NCBI RefSeq assembly: GCF_001954195.1
Contig: NZ_MBES01000016.1
Coordinates: forward strand, 62,001 to 126,000
DNA: 64,000 bases
Source of the DNA: Mycobacterium sp. IS-1264
GTDB lineage: Bacteria; Actinomycetota; Actinomycetes; Mycobacteriales; Mycobacteriaceae
Direction: 5' to 3'
In this document: piece after piece, positions 45,640 through 53,109 of the stretch
Layout: each line of letters begins with the position of its first letter
Numbering within the stretch: the stretch's first letter is position 1
The notes under the pieces: model-generated
Told to the model about the DNA's origin: nothing
The model's database searches: none
Seen by the model: only the letters and a program-made list of their open reading frames with translations
Position numbers and translations under genes: made by a program

Positions 45640-46011
45640 ATGGCAGTGGCGGACTCTCCCTCCAAACTGATCGACGCCAGAATCGAGGAACTCGGCGACT
45701 GGCGCGGCGAAACCCTCGCCCACATCAGAAAATTGATCAAGCAGGCCGATCCCGACGTGGTCGAGGAGTGGAAGTGGCGAGGCGTCCCGGTTTGGTATCA
45801 CGACGGGATGATCTGCACCGGCGAGACGTACAAGAACGTCGTGAAGATGACCTTCGCCAAGGGCGCCTCGCTCCCGGATCCCGCGGGCCTCTTCAATTCC
45901 AGCCTCGACGGCAACACCCGCCGCGCCATCGACTTCCATGAGGGCGACCAGATCGACGACAAGGCGTTGACGGCACTCATCCGCGCGGCGGTAGACCTGA
46001 ACAGCGCGTAG
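45640..46011 (+). CDS. DUF1801-like small protein
   Basis: 123 residues. IRKLIKQADPDVVEEWKWRG and the later VWYHDGMICTGETY are typical of the YdhG/DUF1801 fold, a small alpha/beta protein of unknown function. The ATG at 45640 is close to AGAAAGG; GTG 45646 is better spaced and is an alternative. Stands between the aldo/keto reductase and the acyl-CoA dehydrogenase. Confidence 0.75.
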   Translation: MAVADSPSKLIDARIEELGDWRGETLAHIRKLIKQADPDVVEEWKWRGVPVWYHDGMICTGETYKNVVKMTFAKGASLPDPAGLFNSSLDGNTRRAIDFHEGDQIDDKALTALIRAAVDLNSA

Positions 46012-46016
46012 CCGGT

Positions 46017-46045
46017 CTGTACAGCCCCGCACCCGTGCTGTACAG
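46017..46045. promoter_or_regulatory. paired CTGTACAG palindromes before the acyl-CoA dehydrogenase
   Basis: CTGTACAG occurs at 46017-46024 and again at 46038-46045, centres 21 bases apart (two helical turns). This fits a dimer pair binding one face of DNA. The second copy ends 13 bases before the preferred ATG. As each copy is self-complementary the two could also pair in RNA as an eight-base stem. Confidence 0.5.
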
Positions 46046-46058
46046 TCGCTCAGCACCG

Positions 46059-47312
46059 ATGCTCGATCGAGAGGCCTCTCCGCTGACTTCCGAGTCCGTC
46101 GAAGAATTTCGCAGCCGGGCCAGGGCCTGGCTGGCCGAGAACATGCCGCGCCTCGACCCGGGCGAGGCGGCGCTTCTCGAGCGCGACGAAGAGAAATCCT
46201 GGCAGCGCGCCCGTGAGCTGCAAAAGACCTTGTACGACGGCGGATTCGCCGGAATTTGCTTTCCCCGGGAGTATGGCGGGCTCGGACTGAGCTACCAATA
46301 CAAGAAGGCATTCGACGCCGAGTCGGCGGCGTACGAGATCCCGATCCTGCTCAATGTGCCGTCGTTCGCCATTTGCTGCGCAACGATCCTCGACATGGGC
46401 AGCGAGGAACAGAAGCGCACGCACATTCACGCGGCGCTGCGAGGCGACGAGGTCCTCGTGCAGTTGCTGTCCGAACCCAGCGGCGGCTCGGACCTGGCCG
46501 GCGTCATCACCCGTGCCGAGCGGCGCGACGGCCGATGGGCCATCAACGGCGCCAAGACCTGGAGCACCTGGGCGTTCGCCGCCGACTACGCCCTGTGCCT
46601 GGCCCGAACCGATTGGGACGTACCCAAACACGACGGGCTCACGATGTTCCTGGTGCCGCTCAAACATCCTGGGATCACCATCAACCGCATCCGCCAGGTC
46701 AACGGATCGGTGGAATTCTGCGAGGAGTTTCTCGACGACGTCGATGTCGGCGACGACGCCGTCGTCGGGGAACCTGGCAAAGGCTGGGAGGTGGCGTCGC
46801 GCCAGCTTTACCACGAGCGCAGGACCATGGGCGACGGTTCGGAGTACACCACCGGGCCGGGAATCGCTGAGGCCGAAGATGTTTCGATCGACCTGATCTC
46901 GTTGGTCGACAGGACTAATCAGGGGTATAGCGAGCGCGTCCGGGAGATGGTCGGCCGGGCCCTGGTCCATCGGGCTGTGCACGGTCAGCTCAGTGAGCAC
47001 GTCTACCACGCCGTGGCCGATGGATCTTTGCCTGCGGCCGCCGGATCGATCATCAGGCTCTGCATGGCCGAGGTTCACAATGTCGAGACCGACACCGCCT
47101 ACGCCGTCGCGGGTTCGTCGGGTGCGGTCCAGGACGAGGCTCAGCTGCTCGACGTCGGCCGGCGCTACCTGGGCCGTCAGATCGCCAGCATCGGCGGTGG
47201 CACCACCGAGATGGCGCGCAACGTGATCGGCGAGCGGGTCTTGAACTTTCCGCGCGAGTACGCAGCCGATCGCGGTGTCCCGTTCAAACAGGTGCGGCGG
47301 AGCAAAGCTTAG
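46059..47312 (+). CDS. acyl-CoA dehydrogenase
   Basis: 417 residues from ATG 46059; GTG 46035 would start within the paired palindromes. FAD-dependent acyl-CoA dehydrogenase with LLSEPSGGSDLAG, KTWSTWAFAADYALCLARTD and the C-terminal GGGTTEMARNVIGERVL. It introduces an alpha,beta double bond in an acyl-CoA. Followed after 14 bases by a hotdog protein, suggesting one acyl-CoA degradation unit. Chain specificity unknown. Confidence 0.9.
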   Translation: MLDREASPLTSESVEEFRSRARAWLAENMPRLDPGEAALLERDEEKSWQRARELQKTLYDGGFAGICFPREYGGLGLSYQYKKAFDAESAAYEIPILLNVPSFAICCATILDMGSEEQKRTHIHAALRGDEVLVQLLSEPSGGSDLAGVITRAERRDGRWAINGAKTWSTWAFAADYALCLARTDWDVPKHDGLTMFLVPLKHPGITINRIRQVNGSVEFCEEFLDDVDVGDDAVVGEPGKGWEVASRQLYHERRTMGDGSEYTTGPGIAEAEDVSIDLISLVDRTNQGYSERVREMVGRALVHRAVHGQLSEHVYHAVADGSLPAAAGSIIRLCMAEVHNVETDTAYAVAGSSGAVQDEAQLLDVGRRYLGRQIASIGGGTTEMARNVIGERVLNFPREYAADRGVPFKQVRRSKA

Positions 47313-47326
47313 GAAGGCAAGCGACT

Positions 47327-48193
47327 GTGAGCGACCAACTTCGCGACATCCGAGAGTTGTCCAACGACGCCGATGCATACCGCGACGAGCTGTACCGCCG
47401 CTGGACCGGCCTGCTCAGCTACCGCTACATCGGGCGCAACCACTCGTCGATGAACCTCGGCGAGACCGATGACACCGTGACCATCCGCCGCGACATGCGC
47501 AATGAGTCCGGCGGCATCATGGTTGCGCCGCTAGCCATTTCGTCACCGGAGGGATGTCAGACCGACATGGTCGCGGTGCCCAACCCGGTCATCGCGTCGG
47601 TACAGATCATCGATCCCGGTTACGACGTGACGAGAATCGAGATCGTGGGCTCCGGCATCGTGCACCAGGGCCGGACCATGGGCTACGGGCGCTGCAAGAT
47701 CGTCGACGCCGACAATCCAGACCGGGTGATCGCGTTCAACGAGGGCCAGGGGGCGATCATCGGCGTACCGCCCGAAGGCCTGGACAAGATGGATGTCTCG
47801 GGCACCGAGCTGGTCATCGAGGACTCGCCCGACCTACCGCCGCTATGGAAAGCCTTCGGCGCCAGCAGGCGCGACGACGGTCACTGGGTGTTGCCCGCGC
47901 TGAGCCCCGAACTCGCCTCACCGGATGCCGCCCTGCACATCGGACCCCAACACGTCGTACTCGAGACCGCGGCGACCGACCTCGCCGCCGACGCCGCCGG
48001 AACACGCAAGGTTCAGGTCATCAGCTGGCACGTCATGTTCATGTCGCGCGGCAAGGTCGGCCCGTTCCGTGTGCAGGGCACCGCACACGTCGGAGGGCCC
48101 GGCCGCATCGGCGTGCGGATGCTTCTGCACGACGAGGGTAACGCCGACAAGGCCGTCACCTCGGCCGCGGCGGTCTTCGACGTCGTCAGCTGA
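47327..48193 (+). CDS. hotdog-fold, PaaI-like thioesterase-type protein
   Basis: 288 residues from GTG, preceded by AGGAAGG. The region 50-150 (GGIMVAPLAISSPEG, then IEIVGSGIVHQGRTMGYGRC) fits a PaaI-like hotdog domain. A second, weaker hotdog-like region fills the rest (VQVISWHVMFMSRG). It probably handles an acyl-CoA produced by the dehydrogenase upstream. Catalytic residues are not evident, so it could be a thioesterase, a hydratase or a binding protein. Confidence 0.65.
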   Translation: MSDQLRDIRELSNDADAYRDELYRRWTGLLSYRYIGRNHSSMNLGETDDTVTIRRDMRNESGGIMVAPLAISSPEGCQTDMVAVPNPVIASVQIIDPGYDVTRIEIVGSGIVHQGRTMGYGRCKIVDADNPDRVIAFNEGQGAIIGVPPEGLDKMDVSGTELVIEDSPDLPPLWKAFGASRRDDGHWVLPALSPELASPDAALHIGPQHVVLETAATDLAADAAGTRKVQVISWHVMFMSRGKVGPFRVQGTAHVGGPGRIGVRMLLHDEGNADKAVTSAAAVFDVVS

Positions 48194-48220
48194 TCCGGCC
48201 GGGCGGGGTAGTGTCCCAGC

Positions 48221-49369
48221 ATGCACGGGTTCGGCTTCGCCACGCTGGCGTTGTTGACCGCCGTGGGCTTCGGTGGTCCACTGCTGGCGTCGCTGTCGCA
48301 CTTGCGAATTCCGGTCGTCATCGGTGAGTTGATCGCGGGCCTCGTCCTGGGCAAGACCGGTTTCGGCGTCCTCAATTCCGCGAACCCGACGTTTCAGTTG
48401 TTCGCGAATATCGGCTTCGCACTGGTGATGTTCGTCGTGGGCACCCATGTTCCGATCCGCGACCCCGACATGCGCCCAGGGGTGCCGCGGGCGTTGGCGC
48501 GGGCGGCTCTGGTCGGCGCGGTCGCAGCGGCGCTCGGGGTGGGGATAGCGGTCGTGTTCGGCACAGGTCACGCAGCGCTGTATGCGGTTCTGATGGCTTC
48601 GTCATCAGCGGCGCTCGCCTTGCCGGCGATCGACTCACTGCGATTACAGGGGCCCCACGTGCTGTCCGTCACCGTGCAGATCGCGATCGCGGATGCCGCA
48701 TGTATCGTGTTGCTGCCCTTGGTGATCGACGTCCGTCGAGCGCCAACGGCGGCGCTGGGTGGACTCGCCATCGCGGGGTGTGCGGTGCTGCTCTTTGTGC
48801 TGCTGCGCGCGGTCGACCGCCGGGGCTGGCGCACACGCATGCACGACTATTCCGAGAAATCTCGGTTCGCGCTGGAATTGCGGACCAACCTGGTCCTGCT
48901 TTTCGCGTTGGCGGCGCTGGCCGCCAGCACCCATGTGTCGATCATGCTCGCGGGTTTCGCGTTGGGGTTGGTGATCGCCTCGGTCGGCGAGCCGCATCGA
49001 CTGGCGCGTCAGCTTTTCGGCATCACCGAGGGTTTCTTCAGCCCGCTGTTTTTCGTTTGGCTCGGCGCCTCGTTGCAGGTGCGCGAGCTGGGGGCGCACC
49101 CCAAACTGATCTTGCTGGGCGTAGGTCTGGGGTTGGGGGCCGTGCTCGCGCATTGCGCCGGAAGGCTGCTCGGCCAGCCGATGACACTCGCGGTGATGTC
49201 GGCCGCGCAGCTCGGCGTGCCGGTGGCCGCGGCAACCATCGGCACCGAGGAACACCTCCTGGTCGCCGGCGAAGCGTCGGCATTGATGTTCGGGGCGCTG
49301 CTCACGATCGCCTCCACCTCGATCGCCGGTGTGCTGGCGGCACGCCGGCAGAGCGACCTGCGGGCCTAA
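48221..49369 (+). CDS. CPA2-type cation/proton antiporter
   Basis: 382 residues with 11-12 hydrophobic segments. HLRIPVVIGELIAGLVLGKTG and ANIGFALVMFVVGTHV are the typical CPA2 Na+/H+ exchanger start; FFSPLFFVWLGASL is the usual late helix pair. No TrkA-type regulatory tail. Moves Na+ or K+ against protons. The stop codon falls within a DosR-like box that serves the next gene. Confidence 0.85.
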   Translation: MHGFGFATLALLTAVGFGGPLLASLSHLRIPVVIGELIAGLVLGKTGFGVLNSANPTFQLFANIGFALVMFVVGTHVPIRDPDMRPGVPRALARAALVGAVAAALGVGIAVVFGTGHAALYAVLMASSSAALALPAIDSLRLQGPHVLSVTVQIAIADAACIVLLPLVIDVRRAPTAALGGLAIAGCAVLLFVLLRAVDRRGWRTRMHDYSEKSRFALELRTNLVLLFALAALAASTHVSIMLAGFALGLVIASVGEPHRLARQLFGITEGFFSPLFFVWLGASLQVRELGAHPKLILLGVGLGLGAVLAHCAGRLLGQPMTLAVMSAAQLGVPVAAATIGTEEHLLVAGEASALMFGALLTIASTSIAGVLAARRQSDLRA

Positions 49370-49378
49370 AGACCCTTC
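49359..49378. promoter_or_regulatory. DosR-like box upstream of universal stress protein 2
   Basis: The core GGGCCTAAAGACCC matches 12 of the 14 central positions of the DosR consensus (14 of 20 overall). It overlaps the antiporter stop and lies 71 bases upstream of the stress-protein start. Confidence 0.6.
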
Positions 49379-49449
49379 CGAAAAGCGCAGAGCAGGCATA
49401 ACGTCATGTCCTGAATAGGCCGATCGGAATCGGCGTCGAGGAGTGCGAA

Positions 49450-50352
49450 ATGTCGGAGGGCTCAGCAAAGCACGGAATCTTGGTCTGCGTCGACGGATCT
49501 GCGGCCTCTCACGCCGCCACGGCTTGGGCCACCCGCGAGGCCATCCTCCGCCAGTTGCCGATCACGGTCATGCACGTTGTCCCTCCCGTTGTCGTCGGGT
49601 GGCCCGTGGGGCAGATGTATGCAGACATGACCGAGTGGCAGCAGGAAAACGGCCAGCATGTCATCGACGAGGCCCGCAAGACGTTGAGCGCCAACGCCGG
49701 AGGGGCCACACCGCCCGAGATGCACACGCAGATAGTGTTTTCCGGTGTCCTTCCGGCGCTGATTGACGCCTCGAAGGACGCCTGGATGATCGTCGTCGGC
49801 AGCCAGGGCATGGGCGCGTTGGGCCGCCTGCTGCTGGGCTCGGTCACTTCCGGTCTGATTCATCATGCCCGTTGCCCGGTCGCGGTCATCCATACCGATG
49901 ACGGTGCGATTCCCGATTCGAATGCACCCGTGCTACTGGGTGTCGACGGGTCGCCCGCTTCGGAAGCGGCGACTGCCTTGGCTTTCGATGAGGCCTCCCG
50001 TCGAGGCGTTGACCTGGTCGCGCTGCACGCGTGGAGTGACGTCGGGGTGTTCCCGATGCTGGGGATGGACTGGCGCGACAGCGAGGCGAAGGGGCAGGAG
50101 GTACTCGCCGAACGTCTCGCGGGCTGGCAAGAACGGTATCCGGATGTGGGCGTGAAGCGATTGCTGTTCTGCGACAAGCCTTCCCGGTGGCTACTTCAGG
50201 AGTCCGAGAACGCTCAGCTGGTGGTGGTCGGTAGCCACGGCCGCGGCGGTTTCCGGGGCATGCTGCTGGGCTCGGTAAGCTCCGCGGTCGCGCAATCGGC
50301 AAGAGTTCCAGTAATTGTCGTCCGCGATAACGCGAGGGCCTTTAGTCCCTGA
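49450..50352 (+). CDS. tandem universal stress protein 2 (Rv2623/Rv2005c-like)
   Basis: 300 residues, two USP domains with ATP motifs GSQGMGALGRLLLGS and GSHGRGGFRGMLLGS. The two halves of USP 1 and 2 are clearly similar (for example the shared EASRRGVDL and GWQERYPDV), so they are paralogues. GAGGAG ribosome site before the ATG. DosR-like boxes lie both upstream and at its 3' end. Expected to bind ATP and act in non-replicating persistence. Confidence 0.9.
   Translation: MSEGSAKHGILVCVDGSAASHAATAWATREAILRQLPITVMHVVPPVVVGWPVGQMYADMTEWQQENGQHVIDEARKTLSANAGGATPPEMHTQIVFSGVLPALIDASKDAWMIVVGSQGMGALGRLLLGSVTSGLIHHARCPVAVIHTDDGAIPDSNAPVLLGVDGSPASEAATALAFDEASRRGVDLVALHAWSDVGVFPMLGMDWRDSEAKGQEVLAERLAGWQERYPDVGVKRLLFCDKPSRWLLQESENAQLVVVGSHGRGGFRGMLLGSVSSAVAQSARVPVIVVRDNARAFSP
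50333..50352. promoter_or_regulatory. DosR-like box upstream of fdxA
   Basis: The core GGGCCTTTAGTCCC matches 13 of the 14 central DosR positions, the best of the three boxes here. It overlaps the last codons of USP 2 and lies 56 bases upstream of fdxA, a known DosR-regulon gene in M. tuberculosis. Confidence 0.68.
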
Positions 50353-50408
50353 CATTGGTGCTGTTCGGCAGGCGCAAGCCCCGCCGCTGTTGGCCTAGCC
50401 TGCTGTTC

Positions 50409-50750
50409 ATGACCTACGTGATCGGCAGAGCATGCGTCGACGAGATGGACAAGTCCTGTGTTCAGGAATGCCCGGTCGATTGCATCTACCAGGGCGCGCG
50501 AACGATGTACATCAACCCCGACGAGTGCGTCGACTGTGGCGCCTGCAAGTCGATATGTCGCGTGGGAGCGATCTACTGGGAGGGCGATCTGCCCGATGAC
50601 GAGCGGCAGCACCTGGACGACAATGCCGCGTTTTTCAGTGAACCGCTCGTCGGCCGCGACGGCCCGCTGGGTTCGCCAGGCGGCGCAACCAACGTGGGCC
50701 CGACGGGCGTTGACACACCGTTGATCGCCGCCATGCCGAAGATGCGCTAA
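50409..50750 (+). CDS. fdxA: seven-iron ferredoxin FdxA
   Basis: 113 residues, nearly the length of M. tuberculosis FdxA (Rv2007c) and very similar through most of its length. Cluster cysteines: CVDEMDKSCVQECPVDC and CVDCGACKSIC, for one 3Fe-4S and one 4Fe-4S centre. A long acidic C-terminal tail follows. A low-potential electron carrier induced under hypoxia; possible donor to P450s. Overlaps the convergent multicopper oxidase by four bases. Confidence 0.95.
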   Translation: MTYVIGRACVDEMDKSCVQECPVDCIYQGARTMYINPDECVDCGACKSICRVGAIYWEGDLPDDERQHLDDNAAFFSEPLVGRDGPLGSPGGATNVGPTGVDTPLIAAMPKMR

Positions 50751-52213
50751 ACGGCATGCAGCAGCGCCATGAAGCCGAAGTCCATGTGCAGCTGTTGGTG
50801 GCAGTGCAGCAGAGACAGGCCGGGTTGGTTGGCGGTGAAGTCGAGGTCGATGGCTTGATAGCCGCCGACCATGGCGACGTCTTTGTGCAGCCCTGCGGTG
50901 GCCGTCCCGGCGGTGTTGGTGATTTCGAAGGTGTGCCGGTGCAGGTGGATGGGGTGCACATCGTCGGTGCCGTTGCGTAGCCGCAGCCGGCATCGTGCAC
51001 CGAGCTTCAGCTCGAACTGCGGTGTGCCCGTGCGCATATCGAACGGTGCGCCATTGAGCGTCCACTCGTTGAAGCCGTCGCGCTCCGCGTTACGTTTGCC
51101 GATCAGCAGCTCGATTGTGTGGTCGGGTGGGGCCGCCCTCGCATCAGGCTGGGTGAAGAGTCGATAGTCCCACGTGAACGGAGGCGGCGGCGCCCACTGC
51201 GGGTCGCCGGTGCTGTCCGCGTATTCGATGACCGTGCCCATGCCGTTGCCGCGATCGTCGTCGGACAGGTCGCCGAGCACCCACTTCCCGGGGCTGTCCA
51301 TGTTGACGATTGCCGAGATCCGTTCCGCCGCGCCGAGCCACAGCACCGGCACCGCAACCGGTTTGGGGAGGGGGTTGCCGTCGAGGGCCACGACGGTAAA
51401 CGTATGCCCGGGCAGCGCGAGGCTGCGGTTCTCGGTGGCGCTGGCGTTGAGGACATGCAGCAGTATTCGTTGGCCCTGCTTGACTTTGATCGGTTCGCCG
51501 TGGCCGAGCATGCGGCCGTTGATCGCGAACGATCGGTAGCCAACTTCGAATCCGTGTGGTTTTCCGGAGGCTAGGGACGCGGCCATTGCCGCTTCGCCCA
51601 TGCCGCGCAGCTCTGGGATCGGTTGGCCGGCCAGGAAATTGGTAGCCATGTCGCCGCCCCTGCTGAGGGCGGGCTCGAACTCCTTGAGGGTGAGAAATAC
51701 TTCTTGGTCGTAGGCACCCGGATTGTATTTTGGTTCGATGTAGACCGGCCCGGCCAAGCCGTTGTACTGGCCCAGGCTCAGGTCCGCTCCGGGAACGAGA
51801 TGGGTGTGGTAGAAGCGGAACCCGGACGGCCCCGGAGTGAACGACAGTCGGCGCATCCCGTGCGCAGGGATATACGGGGTGCCTTCCTCAGCGGAGCCGT
51901 CGACGTCGACGGGCAGCGTCTGGCCATGCCAGTGCAGTTGTTCGGGGGTGTCGGTGTCGTTGTGGACATCCACGACGACGGGTCTGCCTTCGGTGAGCCG
52001 TAGTAATGGTCCGGGGAACTGGCCGTTGTAGAGGGTGGTGGATACCACCCGATCGGGCGCCAGCTCCACCAGACCCCGTCCGACGCGAAGCGTGTAATCG
52101 GCCTTTGCGGGCGGCCCCTGCCGGTCGCATCCCGCCGCCGTGGCAGCCGAACCGGTGGCCGCAAGCGCCGCCGCGGCTGCGCCGCGCATCAGGAAGCCGC
52201 GCCGGTCCAGCAC
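50747..52213 (-). CDS. Tat-exported multicopper oxidase
   Basis: 488 residues. Tat signal DRRGFLMRGAAAA (3-15) ending TAAGC, which might also be lipidated at Cys29. Copper sites: HWHG (94-97), FYHTHL (His136, His138), HPIHLHRH and the final HCHQQLHMDF with axial Met. Oxidises Cu(I), Fe(II) or phenols outside the membrane, so it may protect from copper or supply Fe(III). Not the MmcO sequence I recall from M. tuberculosis. Divergent from fabG3. Confidence 0.9.
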   Translation of the reverse strand: MLDRRGFLMRGAAAAALAATGSAATAAGCDRQGPPAKADYTLRVGRGLVELAPDRVVSTTLYNGQFPGPLLRLTEGRPVVVDVHNDTDTPEQLHWHGQTLPVDVDGSAEEGTPYIPAHGMRRLSFTPGPSGFRFYHTHLVPGADLSLGQYNGLAGPVYIEPKYNPGAYDQEVFLTLKEFEPALSRGGDMATNFLAGQPIPELRGMGEAAMAASLASGKPHGFEVGYRSFAINGRMLGHGEPIKVKQGQRILLHVLNASATENRSLALPGHTFTVVALDGNPLPKPVAVPVLWLGAAERISAIVNMDSPGKWVLGDLSDDDRGNGMGTVIEYADSTGDPQWAPPPPFTWDYRLFTQPDARAAPPDHTIELLIGKRNAERDGFNEWTLNGAPFDMRTGTPQFELKLGARCRLRLRNGTDDVHPIHLHRHTFEITNTAGTATAGLHKDVAMVGGYQAIDLDFTANQPGLSLLHCHQQLHMDFGFMALLHAV

Positions 52214-52269
52214 AGCTCAAACGGTAGCGCATCGCATCCGCCGGACAGCCCGACGAGAGCCTGGTCATC

Positions 52270-52292
52270 CACCAATACGCCTATGTATGGTG
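52270..52292. promoter_or_regulatory. inverted repeat between multicopper oxidase and fabG3
   Basis: CACCAATAC and GTATGGTG face each other around six bases, complementary except for one extra A. It lies in the 107-base divergent gap, 29 bases from the fabG3 start, and overlaps a TATGTA hexamer that could be a -10 element. Confidence 0.3.
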
Positions 52293-52320
52293 CGAGTACC
52301 GACACGACAGGAGAATCGAA

Positions 52321-53103
52321 GTGGCTGAACGGTTGGCGGGCAAGGTCGCACTCGTGAGTGGCGGTGCGCGGGGGATGGGCGCCTCGCACGTGCGGGCGAT
52401 GACGGCCGAGGGCGCCAGGGTGGTGTTCGGCGACATCCTGGACGACGAGGGCAAGGCCGTCGCGGCGGAACTCGGTGACGCGGTCCGCTATGTGCATCTC
52501 GACGTCACCAAGCCCGAACAATGGGAGGCGGCGGTGGCCACCGCCATCGACGAGTTCGGCGGTATCGACGTGCTGGTGAACAACGCGGGCATCCTCAACG
52601 TCGGCACCTTCGAGGACTACGAGCTCTCCGAGTGGCAAAAGATCCTGGACGTGAACCTGACCGGGGTGTTTCTCGGCATCCGCGCGGTGGTGAAACCGAT
52701 GAAGGAAGCGGGCCGAGGATCGATCATCAACATCTCCTCGATCGAGGGAATGGCCGGCACCATGGCGTGCCACGGCTACACCGCGAGCAAGTTCGGTGTC
52801 CGCGGGCTCACGAAGTCCGCGGCAATGGAATTGGGGCTCAACGGCATCCGAGTCAACTCGATTCACCCCGGACTCATCAAGACACCGATGACGCAATGGG
52901 TTCCCGACGACATCTTCCAAACCGCGTTGGGCCGCGCCGCGGACCCCGCGGAGGTCTCCAACCTCGTGGTCTATCTGGCCAGCGACGAATCCAGCTATTC
53001 GACCGGATCGGAGTTCGTCGTCGACGGAGGCACCATGGCCGGCTTGGGCCACAAGGACTTCTCGGCAATCGACGTGGCCGACCAACCCGAGTGGGTCACC
53101 TAG
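52321..53103 (+). CDS. fabG3: FabG3, 20-beta-hydroxysteroid dehydrogenase-like SDR
   Basis: 260 residues, exactly the length of M. tuberculosis FabG3 (Rv2002) and highly similar throughout. Cofactor motif GGARGMG, NNAGILN, catalytic Ser in NISSIEG and Tyr/Lys in YTASK. Rv2002 reduces the 20-keto group of steroids with NADH. GTG start seven bases after AGGAGA. It ends six bases before the convergent mmpL gene. Confidence 0.93.
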   Translation: MAERLAGKVALVSGGARGMGASHVRAMTAEGARVVFGDILDDEGKAVAAELGDAVRYVHLDVTKPEQWEAAVATAIDEFGGIDVLVNNAGILNVGTFEDYELSEWQKILDVNLTGVFLGIRAVVKPMKEAGRGSIINISSIEGMAGTMACHGYTASKFGVRGLTKSAAMELGLNGIRVNSIHPGLIKTPMTQWVPDDIFQTALGRAADPAEVSNLVVYLASDESSYSTGSEFVVDGGTMAGLGHKDFSAIDVADQPEWVT

Positions 53104-53109
53104 TCCGCG

